From Streptomyces sp. SID4985 (lineage in GTDB: Bacteria; Actinomycetota; Actinomycetes; Streptomycetales; Streptomycetaceae), in contig NZ_WWIR01000643.1 of assembly GCF_009863025.1 (NCBI RefSeq), positions 1 through 64,000 of the forward strand: DNA of 64,000 nucleotides, in the 5' to 3' direction. How positions within the stretch are numbered: the first letter of the stretch is position 1; every line of letters begins with the position of its first letter. This document shows positions 34,390-43,293 of this stretch, one piece after another. The notes beneath the pieces were generated by a model. The model saw only the letters and a program-made list of their open reading frames with translations, ran no database searches and was not told where the DNA came from. The position numbers and the translations under genes were made by a program.

Positions 34390-35810
34390 CGGCCGACCTC
34401 ACCCACCAGCCCGCGCACGTCCAGCTCCAAGCCTTGCACCGCCGCGAGATCTCCAGCCGCGAGCTGCTCGACCTCCACCTGGCCGAGATCGACGCGGGCG
34501 ATATCAACGCGGTCGTCACCCGCGACGACAATGCGGCCCGAGCCGCCGCGAGCGCGGCCGACGAACGCCGCGCCCGGAACGCGAGCACCGGCATCCTCGA
34601 CGGCCTTCCCCTCACCATCAAGGACAGCTTCGAAACCGACGGACTCCGCACCACCAGCGGCTCGGAAGACCTGGCGAACTACGTACCCGCACGCGATGCC
34701 GACGCAGTCGCCCGGCTTCGCCACCAAGGCGCTGTCATCATGGGCAAGACGAACGTCCCGGCTTACTGCCAGGACCTGCACACCGAGAACAGCCTGTTCG
34801 GCCGCACACTCAACCCCCACGACCCCAAGCGCACCGTCGGCGGCTCCTCCGGCGGCCCCGCCGCAGCCGTCGCCGCGTACCTGACCCCTGCCGACCTCGG
34901 CAGTGACCTCGCCGGCTCCCTCCGGCTACCCGCTCACTACTGCGGCGTCTACGGCCTGCGGCCCACCCACGGACTCATCCCAGCGCGCGGCCACATCCCG
35001 CGCCCGCCTGGATGGATCACCAGCAGCGACATGGTCACCCCAGGCCCTTTGGCCCGCCACCCCCGCGACCTCGGCCTGCTCCTCGACGCGCTGACGACAC
35101 CGGCGCCCGCCGAGAACAACCCCTGGAGCATCGCACTGCCCACGGCACGCCGCCCAGCCGGCCAGCTCCGCGTGGCGGTATGGGCTGATGACGCGAGCTG
35201 CCCAGTCGATCGTGACACCGCCAAAGCTCTCGCCGCCGTCGAGCACGCGCTGGCCTCCGCCGGCACGGGCGTCCACCGCACCGCCGGACCGGTCGGCTTC
35301 GCCGACTCTCTCCGCCTCTTCGAGCAACTCCTCCACGCCACCGCGACAGCGACCACCGCCGACGATGCCGGCGCGGCCGAACTCGCCGCAGCACGTGCCC
35401 TGCACGAGGACGACGCGAGCCCACGGGCCGTCTTCCTCCGCCACCGCACGCAGACACATCGTGCGTGGCTCCGCGCCAACGAGGAGCGCCTGCGGCTTCG
35501 GGAGACGTGGCACCGGTTCTTCACCAACGCCCAGTACGACGTCCTCATCACCCCCGCCGCTCCCACCGCGGCGATCCCGGCCGACACCCGCTCTCTCACG
35601 GTCCACGGCGTCGAACGAAGCTTCTTCGATCAGACCGGCTGGGCCAACCTCACCAGCCACATCGGCTTGCCCAGCCTCGTCGTACCTGTTGGCCGAAACG
35701 CTGACGGCCTCCCCATGGGCGTACAGCTCGTGGGACCGGCGCACGCGGACCGGACCCTGCTCGCCATGGCCGAGGACTTGATGTCGTACCTCGAAGCGGC
35801 GGTCGGATAA
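34386..35810 (+). CDS. amidase-signature-family hydrolase
   Basis: The 474-residue protein has the catalytic triad of the amidase signature family: K79 (LTIKDS), the cis-Ser in GGSSGG (152-157) and nucleophile S178 in GSDLAGSLR. Most relatives have GSDxGGSxR, so A176 is unusual. It should hydrolyse an amide, substrate unknown. ATGA coupling to the membrane protein suggests the two act on the same compound or signal. Confidence 0.8.
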   Translation: MTADLTHQPAHVQLQALHRREISSRELLDLHLAEIDAGDINAVVTRDDNAARAAASAADERRARNASTGILDGLPLTIKDSFETDGLRTTSGSEDLANYVPARDADAVARLRHQGAVIMGKTNVPAYCQDLHTENSLFGRTLNPHDPKRTVGGSSGGPAAAVAAYLTPADLGSDLAGSLRLPAHYCGVYGLRPTHGLIPARGHIPRPPGWITSSDMVTPGPLARHPRDLGLLLDALTTPAPAENNPWSIALPTARRPAGQLRVAVWADDASCPVDRDTAKALAAVEHALASAGTGVHRTAGPVGFADSLRLFEQLLHATATATTADDAGAAELAAARALHEDDASPRAVFLRHRTQTHRAWLRANEERLRLRETWHRFFTNAQYDVLITPAAPTAAIPADTRSLTVHGVERSFFDQTGWANLTSHIGLPSLVVPVGRNADGLPMGVQLVGPAHADRTLLAMAEDLMSYLEAAVG

Positions 35811-36039
35811 GGGCCTCGGGGAACATCGGTACAGCGGTTTGTCGATGGGAACGATCACGGTCTGGGCGGTGCGAGTGTGCTGACCCGGTTCTCGTACGCG
35901 CGGCGGGCCTTGCGCCGGACCGGAACCGCGAGACACCCTGGGCGCCGTCGAGCGACTGGCAGCGGTGAGGCTGGCAGCGCATGGCGGGGACGGCGCACAG
36001 GGTGTAGCTCTGGCCGCACCATACGGTCATCCCCTGGTC

Positions 36040-36440
36040 GAGCGCGGCCTGCTGAGCGGGGTCCAGTTCGGTGGTGCGGAGGAAGTCGGCGACCTTGTCG
36101 AGGGCGACCGGCAGCTCTGGGGCGGGGGCGCCCCCCTCGCTGGTGACGTGGTCGGGCAGGATGTCGGCGACGGCCGAGCAGATCGCGCCGCGGCTGACGC
36201 CGTGGTCGCGAGCAAGGACGGCGATCGAACGGCCCTCCAGGAGGAGGTACGGACGGTGTCGGCCGCCGCGGCCGGGATAGCCGGGCGGCGCCCGTCTTTG
36301 CTGCCCTTTGCCTCGGCTGCCCGCAGCCCGTCGTAGGTCAGCTCGCGCCGGAGTTCGCCGACGGCGGCAAGGATCTGCACTATGAACTGCACGGTGGTCG
36401 GCAGCTCGCCAGTGCGCGGGTGGCGATGCCGTCGCATTGC
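36040..36440 (-). pseudogene. serine recombinase/resolvase remnant
   Basis: One minus-strand frame reads VQFIVQILAAVGELRRELTY, then GLRAAEAKGSKDGRRPA, the linker after the catalytic domain of Tn3-type resolvases. The helix-turn-helix (LLEGRSIAVLARDHGVSRGA) follows in a different frame, so at least one indel separates them. The catalytic N-terminus is missing. Confidence 0.6.
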
Positions 36441-36656
36441 TGGATCTCGATGATCTCCGGAATCAGCCCGACGGCCGCGTAAGGGGTGGTAGTCGCCGTC
36501 ATGCGGTGGCGCCTCCGCGTTTGCCCACCGTCATTTTGGAAGGTCGGCCGGACGGTACCAAAAGTCGGGCCAACGGGATTGCGTGAGAGAGCACCGAGTC
36601 GAGGTTTAGCGAGCGGATGGGAGGCGTCTTCGTTCGCCGTGCCGCACGATTTTAAT

Positions 36657-37226
36657 CTAGACGTCAGATGCCACTGATGATGGGCGCGTTAGCGCCCATG
36701 AGGCCCAGGCATTGGCTCCTTTCGGCGTGATGAGGACTGCGCGCACGTCGGCATCGTTGGTGATGAGTGTCAACGCGGTTCCGCCGCACGGGATGTCTAC
36801 ATGTGTTTTCTTCGCACCGTCCACCAAGATTTTGGTGACAGTGAGTGACCCAGTTCCATAGCAGCGTAAGGCCAGGACATCTTGCGGGTAATTGATACGC
36901 TCAGGGGTTCCAGTAGAAGTAAGCCCGGAGCGAATCGTCTGGCTCTTAGATGGCAGGTCGGCAAGGAACATTTTCTGAAGCTCCTTGTGAACAGCCTCCG
37001 CGACATCCCTGTCACTTGCCTGGGTGGCGGGGTGGATGTCCGCGGCCTTGGTAAGGAAGAAGACGCCAATGCAGGCGGCTACGAGGGCAGCAACCACAGC
37101 GATGGGTGACTGAGGGAGTTGGGAGTAGCGCCGGTCATCGGAGGTGGAGGGGGTGTACGTGTAGGTTTCCGGGTAGTTCCACCGAGTAGGCCGTTGGTGA
37201 CGCGACTCTCTCACGGAGGTCTCCAT
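36657..37226 (-). CDS. membrane-anchored hypothetical protein
   Basis: The 189-residue protein has a cytosolic N-terminus, one membrane span (about 42-61, SPIAVVAALVAACIGVFFLT) and an outer domain with two Cys (LRCYGTGS, HVDIPCGGT) that could form a disulfide. Lower GC than its neighbours suggests separate acquisition. It lies 47 bases downstream of an XRE regulator gap in the same orientation. Function unknown. Confidence 0.6.
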   Translation of the reverse strand: METSVRESRHQRPTRWNYPETYTYTPSTSDDRRYSQLPQSPIAVVAALVAACIGVFFLTKAADIHPATQASDRDVAEAVHKELQKMFLADLPSKSQTIRSGLTSTGTPERINYPQDVLALRCYGTGSLTVTKILVDGAKKTHVDIPCGGTALTLITNDADVRAVLITPKGANAWASWALTRPSSVASDV

Positions 37227-37273
37227 TTCGATGAGGGACGGCTGACGCCGGCCTCTCGTCGGAGACGAAGCGG

Positions 37274-38116
37274 TCAGCCGTAAGCGGTAATAGCTTTCGC
37301 CAGTAGTGGAACTGCCGAGCCGTACGTTGCGGCGAGTTCGCTTAGGTGCTGGAAGTCGTCCAGGTACCGCTTCACCTCGTGCTGCTGTTTGAGGGTAAGG
37401 AAGGCGGAGACAATTTCCACCTGGACGGTTTTGTCGTCGAAGATCCAGAAGTCGTGAGCTTTGTGTGCGGCTCCTCTGGCGGCGTCACGCGGGATGATGC
37501 CGAGGCTGACGCTGGAATAGTCGGCCACTTGAATGAGGCGAGTGAGCTGGTTGAGCATCACGGAGCGTTCGGCGTATCTGGTATAGAGAACGTCTTCCTC
37601 AAGGAGGATGCGGAACTGACCGCTGCGAAGGTACTTCTGCTTCGCTGCTCGAATCGCAACAGCAGTTTCGAAGTCTTCGTCGCTGAGTCCGCGACGCGTA
37701 CGGATACCGCTAAGGACGGCGCGGGTGTAGTCCTCTGTCTGAAATGGTCCGGGGATGTAACTGAGGGCGTACGCCTTATACCGCTTCGTTTCTTCCCACA
37801 AGGGGATTACGACTTCTTGCGCTTTGGCCAGGCCGTTCTTCTCCAGTTCACGCCATTCCACATGCATGGTGGCGATGGTTTCGAGGGCAACGATCATCTC
37901 GGGGGCTTCTCCTGGTTGGCCACAGGCTGCGGTCCAGGCCCTGATGTCATCCGCACTGGCGGAGATTTGCCCGTTTTCAATGCGACTGACTTTGGACGGG
38001 TGCCAGCCGCAGATCGCGGCCAGGGTCTTTCCGGTGAAGTCCTTGTTCGTCCGCAGGGTGCGGAGCTTGTTGCCGAGGTCGCGGCGCGCACGCTGGACGC
38101 TTTCGGGTTGAGGCAT
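37274..38116 (-). CDS. XRE-family regulator with DUF5753 domain
   Basis: The 280-residue protein has a clear helix-turn-helix (DFTGKTLAAICGWHPSKVSR, about residues 25-45) and a DUF5753 tail (YALSYIPGPFQTEDYTRAVL). It is the second Scr1-type regulator in the window. Its usual DUF397 partner is absent, but a short conserved-type gene precedes it. Low GC points to a recent cargo segment. Confidence 0.8.
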   Translation of the reverse strand: MPQPESVQRARRDLGNKLRTLRTNKDFTGKTLAAICGWHPSKVSRIENGQISASADDIRAWTAACGQPGEAPEMIVALETIATMHVEWRELEKNGLAKAQEVVIPLWEETKRYKAYALSYIPGPFQTEDYTRAVLSGIRTRRGLSDEDFETAVAIRAAKQKYLRSGQFRILLEEDVLYTRYAERSVMLNQLTRLIQVADYSSVSLGIIPRDAARGAAHKAHDFWIFDDKTVQVEIVSAFLTLKQQHEVKRYLDDFQHLSELAATYGSAVPLLAKAITAYG

Positions 38117-38195
38117 GACGCACAGTGTGCCGCCACGCCTCTACTGCGAACCAACCGGCGAGATCAGCAGTTTTGACGATGTTTCAGTTGGCTTC

Positions 38196-38447
38196 CTAGT
38201 GTTCGTCCGCCGGGCTCGGTGCGCCGGCTTGCGGGGCGCTTTCGGCGCCCGGGAACAGTCGAAGCAGTCGCGGCGGGAACTCGACGATCGTCTCGTGGTC
38301 CGGGATCGTGATGCCTGCCAACCTGGCGGCGGCGTCCGTCACGCGCCACCCCTGGAGCAGGTAACTGTGCGTCTCGTCGTCGTAATACAAGGTGGGCGAC
38401 CCGTTGTTCGGGCTCTCCGGGTCCTTGCAGAGCAGATGCAGGGCCAC
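38196..38447 (-). CDS. small protein upstream of XRE regulator
   Basis: The GTG at 38447 has GGAGG four bases upstream and gives 83 residues: VALHLLCKDPESPNNGSPTL, then SYLLQGWRVTDAAARLAG. Short proteins of this type are common beside XRE-DUF5753 regulators in Streptomyces and may be the functional partner. No biochemical role is known to me. Confidence 0.65.
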   Translation of the reverse strand: MALHLLCKDPESPNNGSPTLYYDDETHSYLLQGWRVTDAAARLAGITIPDHETIVEFPPRLLRLFPGAESAPQAGAPSPADEH

Positions 38448-38913
38448 TAGTCCTCCGTTGACTTCGTGGGGGAGTTGACACCACGAGCGTGATCGACAGC
38501 GGAGCGTGAGCGAAAGAGAATTGCGCAAGATTGCTTCATGATCAACTTTGAGAGGGGGAATTGTGTGCAATATTGCAGAGTGTGATGTTCATCGCATCTC
38601 GGGGATATCTGTCCCGGCCGCAGGCTGACATCTGATGGCAGTCAGCGGGCGCGCGAGCGATCAGGCTCTTGAGAGCGCGTCCACATTCGTCTGCTCCGAG
38701 ATCGAAGCGGTGTTCGTAGCGGTCGGGGGCGCGCCTTGGAGGAGATGCATGCTTCGGTCCCTGCCGCCTCGCCGTCATGTTGGCTTTCGCCGTGACGGAC
38801 GGCCGATATACCCCATTCTCGGTGCCTCCTCGGAGGGCGAGACGAACGACCAGCTCGACGACGGCCCGGACGGCGGCCAGGAGCAGCAAGTTACCTTCGC
38901 TCAGGATCAGCTA
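38448..38913. other. intergenic, no confident gene
   Basis: This stretch lies between the small regulator-linked gene and the left end of an IS5-type element. Open frames here have no ribosome-binding site. The first 100 bases hold the promoter of the minus-strand gene. Confidence 0.45.
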
Positions 38914-39758
38914 GGGGCTGTCCCGTAAATGATCTTCCGGTTGTCTCAAGCATGGTTGGCCGCCGTGCGGCCCGCTTGCTTATCCAGCGAGGGCGAGGTT
39001 GTGCATCCGGGCGATGCCGAGCATGGCGTGGTGGACGCCGTCGCCTTTGAGGCCGCAGTCGCGAAGGATCTTCCACGTCTTCATGCGGGCGAAGACGTGC
39101 TCGACGCGGGCGCGGACCCGTTTGTGGGACTGGTTGTGTTCCTCTTTCCAGTCTGGGAGTCCGGCCTGGCCGCGCCCGCGGCGGTGCGGGATGACGAGTC
39201 CGGTGCCCGGTAGCCGCCGTCGGCGATCGTGACGGTGTTGCCGACGGCAGCCTTGGCGCCGGATTCCTCCCATGCCTTGCAGTCGTTGCGGTTCCCGGCG
39301 AGCGGGCGGCCGACCACGACGACCCGGCGGGTGTCGGCGTCGATGACGATCTGGCGGTTGGTGGAGTACCGGTAGTTCTTCGACCGCTCGGCGATGGTGT
39401 GGTCACGGGTGGGGACCAGGGTGCCGTCCACGATGAGCACGGTGTCCTTGGCGAACCGCTTGCGGGGCTGAAGGGCGAGCATCGGCCCCAGGTGGTCGAT
39501 GATCCGGTCCGCCGCGGACTTCGAGACTCCGAACAGCGGGGTGAGCTGCCGCATGGTCAGCTTCGTGCGCCAGTAGGCTGCGACCAGCAGGGCCCTGTCC
39601 TCCAGCGGAAGGCTCCAGGGCCGGCCCCTGCGAACCGCGTCCGCACCCTCGCGCCGCAACACCGTCACCAGCTTCCCGAAGGCACGCGGGCTCAGCCCGG
39701 AGAACGGGGCTATCCAGGAAGGCTCCGACGCCGTGATCACACCAGTCACTGCGTGATC
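38914..39758 (-). mobile_element. truncated IS5-family insertion sequence
   Basis: One end starts GGGGCTGTCCCGTAAATGAT, typical of Streptomyces IS5-type ends, preceded by CTA. The matching end beyond the transposase start is missing: only GTGATCATT is left at 39750-39758 before unrelated sequence. The transposase is also frameshifted, so the element is dead. Confidence 0.65.
38980..39740 (-). pseudogene. IS5-family transposase, frameshifted
   Basis: The first frame carries the helix-turn-helix and the catalytic start (MRQLTPLFGVSKSAADRIID, VLIVDGTLVPTRDHT, NRQIVIDADTRRVVVVGRPL) up to IADGGYR. A missing G near 39210 moves the rest (GTGLVIPHRR, HKRVRARVEHVFARMKTWKI) to another frame. Restoring one base would rebuild a complete DDE_Tnp_4-type transposase. 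Confidence 0.7.
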
Positions 39759-40209
39759 ATTCCACTGCTTCAGGTTCCCCCTGCTCGAACGCAATGCGAC
39801 AGCGTTCTACCTGGTCGGCCACCTGCTCCATGTACCAGCGCATGATCTCGTAGGGGACGACGCGCTCGTCAGGGCTCCAGACTCGGAGGGTCGGTTGCAG
39901 ATTCGGGTCCTCGTCCGGGACATGTGTCACCAAGAAGGCAGCGCCAGGCAAGTGGGTCACCGCGGCGTCGGGGTTCTCGGGTCCCTCGGCCGACGCCGGC
40001 TTAGCTTCGCTCAGTTCCACGGCCCAGGCGTCGTCGGGCAAGGCGTAGTGGAACAGGACGGCGTAGTGGCGACCTGCGTGCTCTTTGAGTTCCCATGGCA
40101 TGTCGGCAGGCTGCCACAGATGCCCTGTTGGAGGCTCGCGGGTATCCCGGGTCTCACCTGGGTGCAACCCGTCCAGCGTTTGCGGGACAACCCTTACGAG
40201 CTCGTGCAT
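39757..40209 (-). CDS. hypothetical protein truncated between two insertion sequences
   Basis: The body (VVPQTLDGLHPGETRDTREP onward, about 145 residues) looks like a real globular protein. The first six codons (MHELVR) come from the terminal repeat of the neighbouring IS and the TTA duplication. The stop codon lies at the junction with the truncated IS5 element. Original N- and C-termini are therefore both lost. Family not recognised. Confidence 0.55.
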   Translation of the reverse strand: MHELVRVVPQTLDGLHPGETRDTREPPTGHLWQPADMPWELKEHAGRHYAVLFHYALPDDAWAVELSEAKPASAEGPENPDAAVTHLPGAAFLVTHVPDEDPNLQPTLRVWSPDERVVPYEIMRWYMEQVADQVERCRIAFEQGEPEAVE

Positions 40210-41246
40210 GGTTGGCGGTAGCGCGTCGAGGGGTGTGAACTGGTCCGGTGTTCACACTCGTACATCGGTCGTGTGGGTGACTGCTTGCTGGTGGGAGAGC
40301 AGTGCGGCGACGGCTTGGATGGTGTCGCTCATGTGCTCGCGGCGGCCGTGGTGACGGGCGAGGGCTTTCCAGTTCTTCAGGTGGGCGATGCCGTGCTCGA
40401 CACGGATGCGGCGTGAGGAGTGGGCCTTACGCCGTTGTTCGTGGATCTCCTCGTACCAGTCGGGGGCGTTCTTCTTGAACTTGCGGTGCGGCGGGGTGAC
40501 CACACGTCCGCCGGTCTGGGCGCCCAGGCCCTGGTATCCGGCATCGGCGAGGATCTCTACCGCAGGACCATCGGTCAGTAGTCTGACCAGGCCCAACTTG
40601 CGGGCGTGGGTGATGTCCGCGCAGCTCGCGGGCTCGGCCGAACTGCAGTAGAGCAGGCGCCCATCAGCGTCCGTGAGGACCATGGACTTCACGGCGTTCT
40701 GTTTGTTCTTGCCCGAGATGAACTTGTCCCGGTCCTTGTGTCCGGCCGCCGGTCGACGGACACGGATCTCGGTACCGTCGATGATCCCCGACTTCCCGTT
40801 CTCTCCCAGGTGGTTGACCACGTCGGCGAGCGTATGGAGTCGAAGGCCGGGCGTGACGGTGCAGCCCCGCTGGGCCAGTAGCGGCCGTAGTTCACCGATT
40901 GCGCGCGTGATCGTGGAGCGGTCGACGGCGAACCAGCAGGCCAGCACGTCGTGGGTGGCGCCGTGACGGAGATGGACCAGCGTGGCCAGGAGCCGGTCGA
41001 TGAACACGAGCTTGTGCTTGGCGCCAGCGCCAACTGCTCGCCAGCGTGGCCGCGAGCGGAGTGCTTCCTGGTGCTGTTCGTGCCACAACGGACCGATCTC
41101 CGCTACGAGTTCGGCGATCACCTCAGGATCCAGCCCGGTGATCTGCCGACTGCGGATGATCGCTACACGCGTCCGGTTCCCCACCACACAGGCCATGATC
41201 GACGATCAAGGTCTCGACGCGCTACCGCCAACCATGCACGAGCTCG
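40197..41246 (-). mobile_element. intact IS5-family insertion sequence, 1,050 bp
   Basis: Perfect 34-bp terminal inverted repeats (starting CGAGCTCGTGCATGGTTGGC) bound the element at 40197-40230 and 41213-41246. A TTA target duplication flanks it (40194-40196 and 41247-41249). It carries one transposase gene. Everything needed for movement appears present. Confidence 0.9.
40252..41196 (-). CDS. IS5-family transposase (DDE_Tnp_4 type)
   Basis: The 314-residue protein has an N-terminal helix-turn-helix (THDVLACWFAVDRSTITRAI) and a DDE_Tnp_4 core: SGIIDGTEIRVRRP (first Asp), LADAGYQGLG (second Asp), RIRVEHGIAHLKNWKAL (Glu). The length is full for the family and the frame is unbroken. It should catalyse cut-and-paste movement of the surrounding IS. 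Confidence 0.9.
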   Translation of the reverse strand: MACVVGNRTRVAIIRSRQITGLDPEVIAELVAEIGPLWHEQHQEALRSRPRWRAVGAGAKHKLVFIDRLLATLVHLRHGATHDVLACWFAVDRSTITRAIGELRPLLAQRGCTVTPGLRLHTLADVVNHLGENGKSGIIDGTEIRVRRPAAGHKDRDKFISGKNKQNAVKSMVLTDADGRLLYCSSAEPASCADITHARKLGLVRLLTDGPAVEILADAGYQGLGAQTGGRVVTPPHRKFKKNAPDWYEEIHEQRRKAHSSRRIRVEHGIAHLKNWKALARHHGRREHMSDTIQAVAALLSHQQAVTHTTDVRV

Positions 41247-41255
41247 TTAGGCAAG

Positions 41256-42127
41256 ATGCTCGCCCGTGAAAAGGCGCAGGGTGAACGGGCCGCGATCAAG
41301 CGCCTGTTGAGCCAGCTCAGGTTCGACAACCCCGAAGGCGCTGACGGAATTCGTTGCCGCCCAGCGCGAGGCCGAGCAGGCCGCACTGTCAGAGGTGGAG
41401 GGGCGAGAACAGGCGGCGGCCTACGGGAGTTGCAGGCTGCCCGCCGGGAGGAGCAGGCAGCCGAGCGGGAACGAGCGGCGCTTCGCCGAGCCGCGCTGGT
41501 CGCGCTCGGCGCCGAAAACGATGACTTGGTGGACGCCGAGCGCCTGCTGGCCGTGGGCGACGCCGGTGCCTGGTACTGGAGTTCAGCGACTCCTCCGCCC
41601 GCTAATCCGGGCCACAGCTATGGGCGACCACGCCCCCTGAACTTCGTGGGCGACATCGCCTCCGTGGGCGGTGTGCGGATTCCGGCCGCAGCGTCCACGG
41701 GGACACGCGCCTGTCCATCCAGCCCGTCTCGACGTACGAGTACACCATCGCCAACCGCGAGTGGTTGGCTTTCCCCCCCAGCACCGACTCCGTCGACACC
41801 ATCACCCTCGTCCTCTCCCTGTTCACCGAGGGCACGCACTACGTCTGCGGCGACCGCTGCGACTCGTATGGCCGGGTGCTGGCCGACGTCCCGGTCGGCC
41901 GAGTCGCGGAGTCCGGCCCGTACGGGCCGTACGACCCCGACGCGCACTGCGGACGCCAGATCCTGCGGCTTCGTGATCGCCAAGGCCCCGTTCGCGCCGG
42001 GCCAGACACAGGTACCGACCGCGCTCCTGCGGCACGACGTGGTGAAGGCGTCGAAGGTGCCCGGGGCATCGACGTGTCCCAGCTAACGGCAGATCGAGGA
42101 GGTTCGGCAGGCCCCCGCCCCGGATGA
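41256..42127 (+). pseudogene. degraded gene right of the IS
   Basis: Coding-like sequence is spread over frames. EKAQGERAAIKRLLSQLRFD continues as ALTEFVAAQREAEQAALSEV only after removing a base near 41335, and then ELQAARREEQAAERERAALR in a third arrangement. Further on, YTIANREWLAFPPSTDSVDT and VLSLFTEGTHYVCGDRCDSY read in yet another frame. The family is not recognised. It was probably a coiled-coil-containing protein disrupted by indels. Confidence 0.5.
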
Positions 42128-42234
42128 CACGTGTAACAACGAAGATGAACAGGGCGGGGAGTTGATTCAGTGCGTGTGGCTGAGTCCGGCGCGCCGTTAC
42201 CGATGGCAATGCGGGGCATGAGCCCAAGCAAGTG

Positions 42235-42444
42235 TCAGTCAGGGGAGTTTTCAACCTCGTGTGGGCCGTCCTCGGGTGGGGCCGGTACGAGTTCGTCGGG
42301 GGCGTAGACCTCGGGCCCCGCCTGGGGAAAGTTGACGATCACCTCTCCATACGCGGTGATCATGACCACTTTCCCGATGGGATCTTCGGGGTGGTCGCTG
42401 TCGCCGACGGGCGTGACACGGTCTCCGACGGACCACTGAGACAT
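42235..42444 (-). CDS. small SH3/KOW-like protein
   Basis: The 69-residue protein reads WSVGDRVTPVGDSDHPEDPI, then GEVIVNFPQAGPEVYAPDEL, a five-strand barrel pattern. GAGAGG precedes the ATG. Function unknown. Confidence 0.6.
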   Translation of the reverse strand: MSQWSVGDRVTPVGDSDHPEDPIGKVVMITAYGEVIVNFPQAGPEVYAPDELVPAPPEDGPHEVENSPD

Positions 42445-42474
42445 CTGCCCACCTCTCGGTTCGCGCCGGGCGAC

Positions 42475-43014
42475 TCAGTCCTTGGCACACCCGGCCGCGC
42501 CCACGTGCCCCGACACCCAATACGCGGTGATGACGCCCTTGATGCCGTTGTTCTTGCCGCCGTAGACGAAGTCATTGCCGTCCTCGACTACGCACATCGT
42601 CCGCTTCTTGCCACCCGAGGTGTATTTATACGTGCTTACCATTCCACCACGATACGGAAATGACTTACTGCCCTTGCTGAAATTGTTGTGTGCTTTTTCC
42701 CAGAGCTTCACCGCGGCAGCGTCCACAGGATGATTCGTCTTGTTGTTGGTGCTGCCGCCCTTGGAGATGTGCTTGTAGCCGAACCTCGAGTTCCCCTCTC
42801 GCAGCAGGGAGCCCCCAAAGCCCGCGCCTTTGAACCAGAGGATGACCCGTGCCGCCCCAGGGCCGTCTTCCGCCCGGCAATCGAAGCCGTCGCAATCCCA
42901 GCCGGGAGGCTTCGGCACCACGCGATACGAACTGTCCCGCGGCGGCACAGCAGAACCAACCGCGACGGACGAGACCGTGCACAACAGGACAACGCCGGTG
43001 ATCGCAGAGCGCAT
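42475..43014 (-). CDS. secreted hypothetical protein, possibly a nuclease-like toxin
   Basis: The ATG at 43014 has GGAGAG upstream. Residues 1-21 form a Sec-type signal peptide (ending near VAVGSA), and the mature part has about 155 residues. Four Cys (in CDGFDC, TMCVV and AAGCAKD) could form disulfides. The segment RFGYKHISKGGSTNNKTNHP with later Lys/His/Thr residues recalls BECR-fold ribonuclease toxins. That resemblance is weak and needs a structure search. Confidence 0.55.
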   Translation of the reverse strand: MRSAITGVVLLCTVSSVAVGSAVPPRDSSYRVVPKPPGWDCDGFDCRAEDGPGAARVILWFKGAGFGGSLLREGNSRFGYKHISKGGSTNNKTNHPVDAAAVKLWEKAHNNFSKGSKSFPYRGGMVSTYKYTSGGKKRTMCVVEDGNDFVYGGKNNGIKGVITAYWVSGHVGAAGCAKD

Positions 43015-43293
43015 GGAGCACTCTCCTCGGGCAATGGGACGTACGCGACGGCAGACGCGACTTCCGCACGGTAGTTCCCGGCCTCGTGGAAGGTGGCCGA
43101 ACGGTACTGTGGCCACACTCGAAGGGCGTATCAGCGGGCGGTCCGTAGCCGTCGCTGTCGGTAAAGGCACCATGCTGGCGCGCCTTCGGCTGGTCGAGTA
43201 GGGCGCGATAGGCCGAGCTGAAACGAGCGACCGCGCGATCGTCACTTGCGAGGTGGTGGCACTGCGGGTGGGCAGGAGGGCAGGATCAGCGTC

